In this document: positions 34,681 through 44,963 of the stretch, piece after piece
Numbering within the stretch: the first letter of the stretch is position 1
Layout: each line of letters starts with the position of its first letter
From: an uncultured Oligoflexia bacterium
Lineage (GTDB): Bacteria; Bdellovibrionota; Bacteriovoracia; Bacteriovoracales; Bacteriovoracaceae
Length of the DNA: 64,000 bases
Assembly: GCA_913058265.1 (NCBI GenBank)
Contig: CAJXPQ010000003.1
Span: 62,001-126,000, forward strand
Direction: 5' to 3'
Notes under the pieces: model-generated
What the model was told of the DNA's origin: nothing
Seen by the model: only the letters and a program-made list of their open reading frames with translations
The model's database searches: none
Made by a program: the position numbers and the translations under genes

Positions 34681-37600
34681 ATGACAAAAGTATTGGGATT
34701 TTTAAGCCATTTAATGCTTTTTCTTTTAGTTTCCTGTGTTGGAGACGCGATTGAAAATACAGAAAAGCGACAAGAAATTGCCGATGCGGCCATATCGACT
34801 CCCTTTATATCCTCTGTATCACCTGCAAATGATGGGCTTACTGGTGGTGGAACTTTAACAATTACCGGTATTCGTTTAGACGGAACCTCTGTAACTGTTG
34901 GAGGAGCAAACTGTCCAATCATAACTCAATCAGGATCAATTCTTACTTGTACTATTCCAGCTGGATCAGTTGGTGGTGCAGATATTGTTATTATTAACTC
35001 TGATCTTGAATCTGATTTAGATAATACTTCTTTTACTTATGTTACCGCTCCGACTGTTTCCGCTATAAATATTTCGGTTGGATCAGATCTTGGTGGTGAT
35101 AGCGTTATGATCACAGGTACTGACTTTTATAATGTGACAGATATTCAGATTGGTGGCACTAGCTGTACTTCTATAGTGCAGACACTATCAACAGTTGCTA
35201 CTTGTACCACAGCAGCAACGGCGGCCGGTGGTCCTTTTAATGTCGTTGTAACAAACGGTGATGTCGCTGCTCAAACAGGAACGGGACTCTCATTATTTAC
35301 ATATGAAACACCTCCAAGCATTACAAGTCTTGATCTTACTTCACTATATGAAGCAGGAGCTCAAACCCTCACTATAACTGGAACTGATTTCATTTCACCT
35401 CCGGTAGTAAGAATAGATGGAAATATTTGTACAGCAGTATCAGATAACGCTACCACGATTGTTTGTACGACTCCTGCTGGAGTTGGAACTGGAGTAAACG
35501 TAGTTGTTGCAAACCCAAGTGGAATTTCAGATACTACGACGACAAATTATACTCCGGCACCAACAGTAAGCTCTATTGACTTAAACTATGGCCTACTTGC
35601 TGGTGGAGATTTAATTACAATTACCGGGACAAATTTTACTTCAGGGGGAAGCTTTGATATTTCTGCCGCTGGAGTTCCTTGTACGACACCTACATTTCTA
35701 AGTGCAACAAGTGTCACTTGTTTAACAGCAGCAGGAGCCTCTAGTGGAGTTGTCGTTGTTACAAATAATGACGGTCAAACAGCAAGTAGTGCAACCAACT
35801 TTACTTATAGAGCTGCGCCTGGACTAACCCTCGTTGCACCAATTGAAGGTGCTACAGGTGGAGGAACAAATATAACTCTAACCGGATCAGGTTTTGATCT
35901 AACAAATATATCTGTATCGATTGATGGTGACCCATGTACAAATATTGTTGTCGGAAGTGCTACTAGTTTAACATGTGACACTCCTGCTCACGCTGCAGGT
36001 CTTGTTGATATTATTGTTACTAATACAGAAGATAATCAGTCATCAGTAGCGTTAGCAAATTCTTATACTTTTAACTTACCACCATCTCTAGCTTCACTCT
36101 CTGTGAATTATGGACCTGTGGCCGGAACAAATACTATTTCATTTTTAGGTACAGACTTTTCAGCAGGAGCTATTGCAAGTATTGATGGTTTTAACTGTAC
36201 TAGTTCAACGGTTATTAGTACCGCCCAGGTTGACTGTGATGTACCTGCTCACGCGGCAGGATTAGTTAATATTGCCATTACTAATGCTGACGGACAGTCC
36301 GTGTCACTTAATTCAGCCTATACTTATACTCCGGCTCCAACTGTTACAGCTGTTTCTCCTGAAGCAGGACCTACAGCGGGCGGACAAACTATAACTCTAA
36401 CGGGAACAGCTTTTTTTCCTGGACTTGCAATTACTGTAAATAGTGTTGCTTGTACGACAAGTACATATATTAGTTTTACCTCTGCTACATGTGTGACTCC
36501 AAGTAATGGAGGAGCTGGTGGACCTTTCACAGTTGAAGTGACAAATACTGATGCTCAAGTTGGGAACCTTGTAACTTCTTATGAATATATTGTTCCGCCA
36601 ACAGTAACAAGCATGGCGCCAACAATTGGTAACGGTGCTGGTGGAGACGTAATTACTGTGACCGGAACAGACTTCTATGTTGCTGGTGGAGTAAGTGCAA
36701 CAATAAATGGAGTTTCTTGTACCGGTATAACGAGTCTTACTGCAACTAGTTTTGATTGTACAACTGGAAATAATGGCGGGCTTGGTGGTCCATTCACAAT
36801 GACTGTTACTAACACAGTCGATGGTCAAACTGGAACTGGTGGAGCCTTTGAATTTATTGCACCTCCTACAATTTCTGATATTAAAGAAAGTACTGCTACT
36901 GATTCAATCGACGGTGGTACTTTAAACGGTGGAAATACAATTCGCATTGAAGGTGGGAATTTTCAAGTCGGTGTCGCTGCCACCATAGGTACTGCAACTT
37001 GTACTATTACAAGAATTGATGCAAATAATTTAGACTGTATTCTTTCCGCCGGGCCACATGCGCTTGGAGCAACAGATCTTGTTGTTACAAATATTGATGC
37101 TCAATCTGCAACATCTGTTGGTGCTTATACTTTTAGAACCCCACCAACAATTACAGGCTATGATTCACCTGTTGGCCCTATCGCAGGGGGAAATACATTA
37201 ACTATAACTGGAACCGACTTTGTTGATGGTGATGATTTCGCTATTAGTATTGGAGGGACTCCATGTACATTATCTACTTTTCTAACGACCACTTCTGCTA
37301 CCTGTGATGTCCCAGCTGGTATTCTAGGAGCTGCAGCAGTTTTAGTTTTTAATGATGACTATCAAAGTGTAACAGATGGAACAGGATATACTTATGTTGC
37401 AGATCCAACCATAGTGAGTTTCGCTCCTACAACAATTTACGAAGTAGGTTCTCAATCTTTAATTATTACTGGAACTGATTTTTATGCAGGAGCAACAGTT
37501 ACTGTTGACGGTAACGATTGTACTCCACTAGTTGTGGATTCAGTGACTCAAATTACCTGTACTACACCTCCAGCTGACTCCGCCGGTATTGGGACTGTTA

Positions 37601-40581
37601 CTGTGGAAGTGACAAGCCTTGCAGGTCAGACGGGTACAAATACTATTGATTATACACCAGCACCAACTATTACTGGTTATGACTATGCCTATGGTCCTGC
37701 TATAGGTGGAAATACAATTACTATTGCAGGTACAGGCTTTGTAGCTGCGGGAAGTTTTGGAATTTCTATTGATGGAACACCATGTACAACTTCAACTCAT
37801 TTAAGCGCAATATCTGCAACATGTGTTGTACCAGTCGGTACGGGAACAGTTGATATTGTACTTACTAATAATGATGGTCAAACTGTGACTGATCCTGGTG
37901 CCTTTAACTATGTTCCAGGTCCTACTTTGACAAGTTTTAATCCTACTACAATTCATGCCGTGGGTTCTCAGACTTTAGTGATCACTGGGACTGACTTTCA
38001 GTCGGATACTGTTATAACTATTGATGGAAATCCATGTGGTACTCTTACTTATGATAGTGCGACTCAATTAACTTGTGTGACACCTGCCGGTACTGCTGGA
38101 TCAGTCAATGTGATTGCGACAAACTCAGATACACAAACAGATACAACGACAATTACTTATGTTGATGCTCCAACTATTGCCTCATTTAACCCCACAACAA
38201 TAACCGAGGTGGGCAGTGAGTCCTTAGTTATAACGGGAACTGGATTTTTAGCATCAGCAACTGTCACGATTGACGGTAATGCTTGTACTCCACTTACTGT
38301 TGATAGCTTAACTCAAATTACTTGTACCACGCCACCTGCAGATTCTACTGGAGTTGGAACAGTTACAGTTGAGGTGACAAATACAGACTCACAAACAGGG
38401 ACAAATACTATTGATTATTTACCTGTTCCAACGATAACAAGTTATGATTATGCTTATGGTCCTGCTGCAGGTGGAAACACGATTGTTCTTACAGGAACTG
38501 GCTTTGTTACAGGGGGAAGTTTTGATATCGCTATTGATGGTACTCCTTGTACAACCGCAACCTTCTTAACAGTTACTACAGCAAGCTGTGTGGTTCCCGC
38601 TGGTGCTCTTGGATCAGTTGATGTTTTACTCACAAACTTTGATGGTCAGACAGTGACTGATTCTGGAGCATTTGAATATGTTGCTGCTCCAACATTAGTA
38701 AGTTTTAACCCTACAACTCTACACGCCGCTGGCGGGCAGAGTTTAGTTATTACTGGTACTGGTTTTCAAGCAGATTCAGCTATAACTATAGATGGAAATG
38801 CTTGTACGACTTTAGTGTATAATAGTGCTACTCAACTTACATGTACGACCCCAGTTGGGGCCGCAGGAACTGTTAATGTCGTTGTAACAAATTCAGATGC
38901 GCAAACAGATACTACGACAATTGATTATGTGAACGCCCCAACGATTAGCTCTTTTAACCTTGCTACAATAATGGAAATCGGAAGCCAAAGTCTGGTGATT
39001 ACTGGAACTGGTTATTTAGCTGGAGCAAGTGTTACTGTTGGTGGAAACCCATGTGTTCCATTAACTGTTGACTCTCTTACACAAATTACTTGTACCACTC
39101 CTTCTGGATCAGGTGCAAGTTCAAGTATTGTTGTGGCCAATACTGATGGGCAAACAGCTACTTCAAGTCTAGATTATAAACCAAAACCGATTATAACATC
39201 TGTTACTACTACCGATGGAGCTTATGGAAGTTCAGGTGGTGGAGATACAGTTACCATTTCAGGCTCTGGTTTTTATGATGATATAGGATCTCCTACGATT
39301 ATGATTGGAGCCGCGGCTTGTAGTGCTCCGACAATTGTTAGTACTTCAACTATCACTTGTACCTCTGGAGTAAATGCAGCAGGGCTTGTCAGTATTACGA
39401 TTACAAACGCAGATACACAAACGGATACACTGGCAAGTGGTTTTACCTACACAAATTTACCAACTTTTATTAGTGTGTTACCGGTCTCAGGTTCTATTGC
39501 TGGCGGAACAGTTCTCGTTATTACGGGAACTAATTTTACTGCTGATACAACGGTTGATGTTGGTGGTAGCACTTGTTTATCTTTATCTTTTGATAGTGTC
39601 AGTCAGATAACTTGTACCTCTCCAAGTGGGAGTAGTGGTTCTGTGGCGATTGATATTGATAATCCTGGTCGTCCTACAGTTAGTACTGCAGCTGCTTATA
39701 CCTATTTAAATAACGGACCTAGTATAACTTCAATTTCTCCACAAGGTGGAGCTATTACTGGTGGTACTGCAGTAACAATTACTGGAACCGATTTTGATCC
39801 TACTATTACTGATGGAGATGTGGTTATTGGTGGAATTAATTGTACCGGTGTTTCAGCTGCTGCAACCTCGATAACATGTACGACTGGAAATCATATAACG
39901 GCAGGTTTTGGAGACGTTGTTGTTACTAATACGGATGCTCAAGCAGATACTCTGGCGACAGGATACCTTTATGCTCAAGGGCCTACACTTACTTCAATCT
40001 CTCCAACTAGCGGATCTACTGCTGGTGGAACAACTATAACACTTACGGGTAGTGACTTTGCAGCCTCTGCAGTTATAACTGTCGGTGGAGTTAGTTGTGG
40101 AAGTGCTGTTTATACGAGTGCAACAACAATGAGCTGTGTGACTCCGGTAGGAACAACCGGAGCTGCTGATGTGGTCGTAACACAATTTTTTCAATCATCC
40201 ACTTTAACTGGTGGTTTTACTTATAGTGCTGGTGCAACACTTGCTTGGCAAGTTGGAGCTGGAGCACCAAACCCTCCGAATCCAGCAGACTACGCAGACC
40301 CTGGAGCAGATCTTGGAATGGTATTTACACTTCAAAACACAGGTGTTGTAACATCATCAACTATATCCTTAACTTTATCGGGTACAAACTCAACAGTGTG
40401 GACATTACTATCTGACAATTGCTCTGGAACGACTTTAGCTGCTGGAGCATCCTGTACAGTCAATGCATACTTTCAATGGTCTTTACTTCCTGACGGTCCG
40501 ACAGTTTACTCTGCAACTTTAGAGGCCTCTGCCGCTACAGGTGGAACAACAACAAATGCCTTACAAGGACAAAACCTATGA
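34681..40581 (+). CDS. Giant lipoprotein with 21 TIG/IPT repeats
   Basis: The 1966-residue protein starts with a lipobox (LLVSC). I count 21 TIG/IPT-like repeats of about 80-90 residues from residue 40 to about 1840. Each has GG-x-x-(I/L)-T-(I/L)-T-G-T-x-F, then a Cys, then C-x-x-P. The pair of Cys per repeat should form one disulfide each. A C-terminal domain of about 115 residues (LSDNCSGTTLAAGASCTVN) resembles choice-of-anchor domains. TIG rods make long surface fibres or adhesins. Units 11-13 and 14-16 are near-copies, pointing to recent segmental duplication. The partner gene overlaps its stop by four bases. Confidence 0.9.
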   Translation: MTKVLGFLSHLMLFLLVSCVGDAIENTEKRQEIADAAISTPFISSVSPANDGLTGGGTLTITGIRLDGTSVTVGGANCPIITQSGSILTCTIPAGSVGGADIVIINSDLESDLDNTSFTYVTAPTVSAINISVGSDLGGDSVMITGTDFYNVTDIQIGGTSCTSIVQTLSTVATCTTAATAAGGPFNVVVTNGDVAAQTGTGLSLFTYETPPSITSLDLTSLYEAGAQTLTITGTDFISPPVVRIDGNICTAVSDNATTIVCTTPAGVGTGVNVVVANPSGISDTTTTNYTPAPTVSSIDLNYGLLAGGDLITITGTNFTSGGSFDISAAGVPCTTPTFLSATSVTCLTAAGASSGVVVVTNNDGQTASSATNFTYRAAPGLTLVAPIEGATGGGTNITLTGSGFDLTNISVSIDGDPCTNIVVGSATSLTCDTPAHAAGLVDIIVTNTEDNQSSVALANSYTFNLPPSLASLSVNYGPVAGTNTISFLGTDFSAGAIASIDGFNCTSSTVISTAQVDCDVPAHAAGLVNIAITNADGQSVSLNSAYTYTPAPTVTAVSPEAGPTAGGQTITLTGTAFFPGLAITVNSVACTTSTYISFTSATCVTPSNGGAGGPFTVEVTNTDAQVGNLVTSYEYIVPPTVTSMAPTIGNGAGGDVITVTGTDFYVAGGVSATINGVSCTGITSLTATSFDCTTGNNGGLGGPFTMTVTNTVDGQTGTGGAFEFIAPPTISDIKESTATDSIDGGTLNGGNTIRIEGGNFQVGVAATIGTATCTITRIDANNLDCILSAGPHALGATDLVVTNIDAQSATSVGAYTFRTPPTITGYDSPVGPIAGGNTLTITGTDFVDGDDFAISIGGTPCTLSTFLTTTSATCDVPAGILGAAAVLVFNDDYQSVTDGTGYTYVADPTIVSFAPTTIYEVGSQSLIITGTDFYAGATVTVDGNDCTPLVVDSVTQITCTTPPADSAGIGTVTVEVTSLAGQTGTNTIDYTPAPTITGYDYAYGPAIGGNTITIAGTGFVAAGSFGISIDGTPCTTSTHLSAISATCVVPVGTGTVDIVLTNNDGQTVTDPGAFNYVPGPTLTSFNPTTIHAVGSQTLVITGTDFQSDTVITIDGNPCGTLTYDSATQLTCVTPAGTAGSVNVIATNSDTQTDTTTITYVDAPTIASFNPTTITEVGSESLVITGTGFLASATVTIDGNACTPLTVDSLTQITCTTPPADSTGVGTVTVEVTNTDSQTGTNTIDYLPVPTITSYDYAYGPAAGGNTIVLTGTGFVTGGSFDIAIDGTPCTTATFLTVTTASCVVPAGALGSVDVLLTNFDGQTVTDSGAFEYVAAPTLVSFNPTTLHAAGGQSLVITGTGFQADSAITIDGNACTTLVYNSATQLTCTTPVGAAGTVNVVVTNSDAQTDTTTIDYVNAPTISSFNLATIMEIGSQSLVITGTGYLAGASVTVGGNPCVPLTVDSLTQITCTTPSGSGASSSIVVANTDGQTATSSLDYKPKPIITSVTTTDGAYGSSGGGDTVTISGSGFYDDIGSPTIMIGAAACSAPTIVSTSTITCTSGVNAAGLVSITITNADTQTDTLASGFTYTNLPTFISVLPVSGSIAGGTVLVITGTNFTADTTVDVGGSTCLSLSFDSVSQITCTSPSGSSGSVAIDIDNPGRPTVSTAAAYTYLNNGPSITSISPQGGAITGGTAVTITGTDFDPTITDGDVVIGGINCTGVSAAATSITCTTGNHITAGFGDVVVTNTDAQADTLATGYLYAQGPTLTSISPTSGSTAGGTTITLTGSDFAASAVITVGGVSCGSAVYTSATTMSCVTPVGTTGAADVVVTQFFQSSTLTGGFTYSAGATLAWQVGAGAPNPPNPADYADPGADLGMVFTLQNTGVVTSSTISLTLSGTNSTVWTLLSDNCSGTTLAAGASCTVNAYFQWSLLPDGPTVYSATLEASAATGGTTTNALQGQNL
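37405..38937 (+). repeat. Tandem three-unit duplication inside the TIG gene
   Basis: A 765-768-base block is repeated (starting near 37405 and 38170, with the next one-unit copy near 38938). Units 11/14 (EVGSQSLIITGTDF vs EVGSESLVITGTGF), 12/15 (DYAYGPAIGGNTI vs DYAYGPAAGGNTI) and 13/16 (SFNPTTIHAVG vs SFNPTTLHAAG) pair better with each other than with their neighbours. This is expected from unequal crossover or slippage in a surface gene. Confidence 0.75.
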
Positions 40582-41162
40582 TGAAAATATTAATGATATC
40601 TACTCTTTTAACTTTATCATCAACTCTTTATGCAAATATTGACTGTCAAAATCAATTTTTCAAGTATGGAAGTGGCGACACTGCAAATGAGATATCTACT
40701 GAATGTATTGAATCATATGAGGTGAGTGCTAGTGATGATTTAAAAGTGAATACGACCTCTGGAAAAATTACGGCTTTTGCCAATGCTATTCTACTAAAAG
40801 ATTCAGCAAATAAAGTGATTAAAATGATTGCTGGAGAATATACAACTTTAAATAATATTCAAAGTCTTAGCTATAATTCAAATAATGATGAGCTCGCTAT
40901 CCTCGAAAAAGATACTGGTGAGATCAAAGTCTTTTCCTTGAAATTTGCGGGAAATACAGCACCACTTCGTATTTTAAGAAGGAACGAACTCATTGGAGCT
41001 ACGAGCTTTAAACTAACAAATGAAAAACTATGTGCTTATGATGAAAATCAGAAAACAGTTTATACCTTTTCAAGTCAGGCAAATGTTAATCGAAGACCGG
41101 CTTATCAAAATGCAGATATCCTTTCTGTCCTAGAAAATCAAAATGAATTAACTTGTTTGTAG
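40578..41162 (+). CDS. Exported protein translationally coupled to the TIG lipoprotein
   Basis: The 194-residue exported protein (signal ending SSTLYA) shares ATGA with the TIG stop. ATG 40578 or 40581 may start it, with AAGGA upstream. The body has a beta-propeller- or strand-like alternation (ITAFANAILLKD, NNDELAILEKDTGEIKVFSLK). Cys residues sit near both ends. The coupling suggests it assists assembly, anchoring or binding of the TIG fibre; no family recognised. Confidence 0.6.
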   Translation: MMKILMISTLLTLSSTLYANIDCQNQFFKYGSGDTANEISTECIESYEVSASDDLKVNTTSGKITAFANAILLKDSANKVIKMIAGEYTTLNNIQSLSYNSNNDELAILEKDTGEIKVFSLKFAGNTAPLRILRRNELIGATSFKLTNEKLCAYDENQKTVYTFSSQANVNRRPAYQNADILSVLENQNELTCL

Positions 41163-41165
41163 TCT

Positions 41166-42017
41166 CTAGAAACTTATACTGACACCAAATTTATATTCAT
41201 TGATGGTTTCATCCCAGTTAATTGTGGATGAATGAAAGTAGAGACTGCTGACGGCAATACGATTCTCTAGCAGCCAACGCTTCTTGGCAAAGGTATAGCC
41301 TACACCTGTTGTGAGAATACGCAAGCTTTGTTGATAATCAATAAAGTAGTGGCTACCACCACCAATATCAAAAAAGAATAGCTTAATATATTGTCTTAGA
41401 AGAAGTTGAGTTTTAAGAGCAAAGCTTGTGACTTCTTTTAAATCATCATCTTCTGTTACATAAGGAGAGAGTGACAATGATAATCTCAGTCCTGTCGTAT
41501 CTCCGATTCTCCAATAGGGAAGCCAAGATATCTCACTTGAATATTGTGAGCTATTATCTATTCTCACAAAATTTGAACTGAAATTAAATGTACAGTAAGC
41601 ACAATGAGTTTTCTCAACTGTTTTTGTTTTAATTTTTTCATAAGGAATAGTTTTAATGTATTTTTTCTTATCAAAGCGAATGAACTTTCCCTCATCCATT
41701 TGATATAACTTTTTTTCCTTCCTCACGACGATGAGGTAGCCATCATTTTTATATCTAAGAACGTCGCGGGCTATTCCTTTAGCGCTGAGTTCTACTTTAT
41801 AGCTTTGGAATCTATTAGGCTTTAAGAACTCATTATAGGTCATCTCAATATTCTCTCGAGTACCTGTTATCAGGTAGACCTCTTCTTTTTTGAGGGCAAA
41901 GAAGCTGTAACCTTTGTTATGAAGCTTTAGAATGACTTTATTGTAATTAGTGCTGGCCTGTGAGTGTAGTGCACACAAGAGGAGAGCAAAGATTAATAGT
42001 TTTGTTAAAAAAGTCAT
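41166..42017 (-). CDS. Exported beta-rich, possibly outer-membrane protein
   Basis: The 283-residue protein has a signal peptide (cut after SQA). Its second half is a run of amphipathic strands ending in a terminal Phe (YKFGVSISF), typical of outer-membrane beta-barrels. The first half is a lysine-rich globular part with a CAYC motif. I cannot name a family. It converges with the partner of the TIG protein, only three bases away. Confidence 0.6.
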   Translation of the reverse strand: MTFLTKLLIFALLLCALHSQASTNYNKVILKLHNKGYSFFALKKEEVYLITGTRENIEMTYNEFLKPNRFQSYKVELSAKGIARDVLRYKNDGYLIVVRKEKKLYQMDEGKFIRFDKKKYIKTIPYEKIKTKTVEKTHCAYCTFNFSSNFVRIDNSSQYSSEISWLPYWRIGDTTGLRLSLSLSPYVTEDDDLKEVTSFALKTQLLLRQYIKLFFFDIGGGSHYFIDYQQSLRILTTGVGYTFAKKRWLLENRIAVSSLYFHSSTINWDETINEYKFGVSISF

Positions 42018-42108
42018 ATATGAGTATTTTAGTTAAAAATGCTGTTATGAGCAATATAGACTAATTTTACCGCTAAACTGCTAATATCTCATAAGTTAAG
42101 CGTAGATC

Positions 42109-43281
42109 TTACCTAACACGGGTAATGTCGTAGTCTTCTGGTGGAAGCTTTTGGAAGTAGAGAGCGGGTAGGATACTTGAAATTAAAGTATAGACCACAA
42201 GCCCTGATAGTATCGCCGGATCAATCTCGAATCTTTGTTTGAGAATTCCAATTATGACCAGACCGAAAATAAGGTTAGGGGCAATAGATATGGAGATTTT
42301 CATGCGGTCTTGCCAGAAATCCTTAATGAAAAATTTAATACTTAAAATCACTGAGTATATTCTTATTGGAAGGAATATCACACATAGGGCAACTCCATAA
42401 AGCAGGCCCTCTACAGTGAAGAAGTCTTTGGTAATTATTAGGCCCGCACTAAAGAAGTAGAAGGGAACAAAGATACTATAAAATGTCACAAGAGAGCTTT
42501 CAATTCTCTTAGAATGCTCACTACTAATAAAGTGATTAAACTGTCCAGCGATAACACCGGTGGCAAAAGCTCCGACTAAATAATGGGTTCCAAGCTTCTT
42601 AGTTAGAACTCCAGCAAGAAAGGCCATAATCACTAAAAATGAAACTTCACTTTTCGGTGCATAAGGTGCAATGAATCGAAGATACATTTTAAATACATGT
42701 GGAAGTAAGAATAGTAGGATTAAGAAAATACCTTTCGCCTTAAATAAGCCTGGAAGGTCATCTAGTTGCAGTGCCACAAATAAAACTAAGATCGCCGCAA
42801 TCTCTTTTGATATCGCCTTAAGCTTCACCCAAAAAATTTCTTCCTCAGTTAGATCATAGTGCCTTAAAGAGTTGAGGATAAATCCTGCTGATGGTGTGAA
42901 TATTGCGATGGAAATGATAAGTGAAATTTGAAATGAAAGCTGTAGGGCGTAATATATTCCAATGGCAGCAACAATTATAATTAATAAAGATTGAACTAAG
43001 TACTTAGACAATGGAGCGATATTTTTCTTCAAGTCTTCTAGGTCAATTTCAAGCCCAGCAAATAAAAAGAGAGATGTAATACCTAAGCGGGCAAGGGTAA
43101 GAATCATCTGATCAAATTCAAACCAACCGAATATATTTGCAAAAAGACATCCAAGGGCAAGAGCTGTAATTCCTGAAGGGATTCTTAAACGGAGTAATAT
43201 CTTAGGTAGTAAAAGGACCAAGCTAAAGGTTACAAGGTACTGATATTCCAGAGAAAGATTGATTATATTGTCCATCAGCAT
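42109..43281 (-). CDS. CPA2-type cation/proton antiporter
   Basis: About 390 residues with roughly 12 hydrophobic segments and the Na+/H+ exchanger pattern (IPSGITALALGCLFANIFG, LFLFAGLEIDLEDL, a GAFATGVIAGQF loop). This is the Kef/NhaS-like CPA2 group, moving K+ or Na+ against protons. The frame starts at 43314, but ATG 43281 fits better near the first helix. It lies 68 bases (from this start) after the NhaP2-like gene and is probably co-transcribed. No RCK domain is attached. Confidence 0.82.
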   Translation of the reverse strand: MLMDNIINLSLEYQYLVTFSLVLLLPKILLRLRIPSGITALALGCLFANIFGWFEFDQMILTLARLGITSLFLFAGLEIDLEDLKKNIAPLSKYLVQSLLIIIVAAIGIYYALQLSFQISLIISIAIFTPSAGFILNSLRHYDLTEEEIFWVKLKAISKEIAAILVLFVALQLDDLPGLFKAKGIFLILLFLLPHVFKMYLRFIAPYAPKSEVSFLVIMAFLAGVLTKKLGTHYLVGAFATGVIAGQFNHFISSEHSKRIESSLVTFYSIFVPFYFFSAGLIITKDFFTVEGLLYGVALCVIFLPIRIYSVILSIKFFIKDFWQDRMKISISIAPNLIFGLVIIGILKQRFEIDPAILSGLVVYTLISSILPALYFQKLPPEDYDITRVR

Positions 43282-43349
43282 ATTATAGACCAATATAGTC
43301 CAAAATATGAACAAAAAAATGACATTAAGTTAGATATAAACTGTATCTT

Positions 43350-44873
43350 TTAGGCGGCTTTCTTTCTTGAATTAAACTTATTGAACTGGCGCTTTTTATT
43401 TGGAATATGAACCATTCCTTTAAAACACGACATAATCTGAGGAACCTGAGCCTTGAGAGGTGTAAAGATAAGTAACTTATCATTCTTAAGAACACATGTT
43501 TCACCATTAGGAATAAGAACCTCGTCATCTCTATTGATGTATAGTACTAGCACACCGCTAGGTAGGTTGAGGTCAATCAATCTCTTTGTTTCATCTTCTA
43601 AACTTGCAGAGATCTGAACTTCCTTAATTCCTTGATTCGCAAGATTTATAATATTGAGATTTTTATAAAAGTCTGGAGAAGTTGTAGGTTCATATGTAAG
43701 TCCTAATTTTTTTGCCAATATTTTTATAGTAGATCCCTGTAGAATAGCAGAAAAAACAACTGTGAAGAATACGATATCAAAAATAATATTTGTCTGACTT
43801 CCCATTTGTGTTGCCACTAAACTTGCAAATACAATTGGAGTTGCACCCTTGAGTCCTCCCCATGAGACAAAAATCTTTTCTTTAAAATCAAGCTCAGAGA
43901 AAAAAGTACTAAAGGCCATACTTAGCGGTCTTCCAACAAAAATCAAAAATAGAGCGATAACCGAAGCCTGAGGTGCAACATCAATTAACCTTGATGGAGA
44001 AACAAGTAGTCCCAATAGCAGAAATAAACCAATTTGAGATAACCACGCTAGACCATCAAAAAACTGAGTTAAAGATTTTTTGTGATTGAGTTTAGTATTT
44101 CCCATTTTTATGGCAAATATATAAACAGCAAGAAAACCGTTGCCATCAAATTTAGTTACTGCAGAGTATGTAAGAAATAAAAAGCCTAAAGTTAATGCTG
44201 GATACAGACCTTCAAAATCTAGCTCAATCTTTTCATTGATAAATTTAAATAGTTGAAAGATAGCAATACCACCAATAAAACCAACGACAGGGTTAATGAT
44301 GATAAGTTGTAAGGTTTCAGTATTTGATGACAGCTCTGCTTGGAATAAACCAAGAAATACAGTGACCAAAAGGTAGGTCATTGGATCGTTACTAGCTGAC
44401 TCAAGCTCGAGTAGCGTACGAACTCTTTTTCTAATATGTATCTTCTTGCCCGCAAATGCAGTAAAGACCGCCGCAGCATCCGTTGAAGAAAGTATAGCGC
44501 CAATGAGTAAGCATTCATAAAATGCAAGATCTAGAAAATAATAGCAAAATGAGCCAACAAAAATTGTTGTATGAAGAACACCAAAGGTGGAGAGTGACAC
44601 ACCTGTATGTAAAATTGGTTTAATATGCTCCATATTTGTCATCAATCCACCGGAGAAGATAATCAAACATATGGCAATAATAGATATTGAATGGGTGAAA
44701 TCGTAAGAGTGGTGTGCAATAAACCCAAGACCCTCAGGACCAGAAATCATTCCAATTCCCAAGAAGAGAATAAGCACCGGTACACCAAATTTCTGCAGTG
44801 ATTTACTTAGTAAAACACAAGAAAGCAGTAAAACCGACAGTATCAATATGGAATTATTCAGAACTTCACTCAT
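43350..44873 (-). CDS. CPA1-type K+/H+ antiporter with TrkA-C domain (NhaP2/CvrA-like)
   Basis: The 507-residue protein has 12 or so helices and the CPA1 signature GGLMTNMEHIKP, LSSTDAAAVF and ELESASNDPMTYLL. A C-terminal TrkA-C/RCK-C-like domain (about 415-490, LPSGVLVLYINRDDEVLIPNGETCVLKNDKLLIF) follows. NhaP2-type proteins expel K+ or Na+ and aid survival in low or high salt. With the CPA2 gene downstream it forms a two-antiporter unit, consistent with a marine habitat. Confidence 0.88.
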   Translation of the reverse strand: MSEVLNNSILILSVLLLSCVLLSKSLQKFGVPVLILFLGIGMISGPEGLGFIAHHSYDFTHSISIIAICLIIFSGGLMTNMEHIKPILHTGVSLSTFGVLHTTIFVGSFCYYFLDLAFYECLLIGAILSSTDAAAVFTAFAGKKIHIRKRVRTLLELESASNDPMTYLLVTVFLGLFQAELSSNTETLQLIIINPVVGFIGGIAIFQLFKFINEKIELDFEGLYPALTLGFLFLTYSAVTKFDGNGFLAVYIFAIKMGNTKLNHKKSLTQFFDGLAWLSQIGLFLLLGLLVSPSRLIDVAPQASVIALFLIFVGRPLSMAFSTFFSELDFKEKIFVSWGGLKGATPIVFASLVATQMGSQTNIIFDIVFFTVVFSAILQGSTIKILAKKLGLTYEPTTSPDFYKNLNIINLANQGIKEVQISASLEDETKRLIDLNLPSGVLVLYINRDDEVLIPNGETCVLKNDKLLIFTPLKAQVPQIMSCFKGMVHIPNKKRQFNKFNSRKKAA

Positions 44874-44932
44874 ACAAGCTCTTTATCGGCTTAAAGGCAG
44901 TAATATTAAAGGGTTTTTTTAGACTTTTTACG

Positions 44933-44958
44933 AAAAAAAAAGGCCCAGTTAAGGGCCT
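44933..44958 (-). terminator. Rho-independent terminator of the FKBP gene
   Basis: On the minus strand AGGCCC pairs with GGGCCT around a six-base loop (TTAACT) and is followed by a long T-run (A-run 44933-44941 on the plus strand). It separates the FKBP gene from the antiporter gene. Confidence 0.88.
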
Positions 44959-44963
44959 CTCAA

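Noticed and set aside
36397-36828. A Cys- and Ser-rich ORF opposite the TIG gene (also 39994-40194)
   Set aside because: The composition (Thr, Ser, Cys runs) is what antisense reading of Gly/Thr-rich repeat DNA gives, and no SD or conserved motif is present.
34681-40581. The regular repeats as a CRISPR array or tandem DNA repeat
   Set aside because: The periodicity is about 250 bases, follows protein TIG units in one intact frame and has diverged at third positions. It is protein-level repetition.
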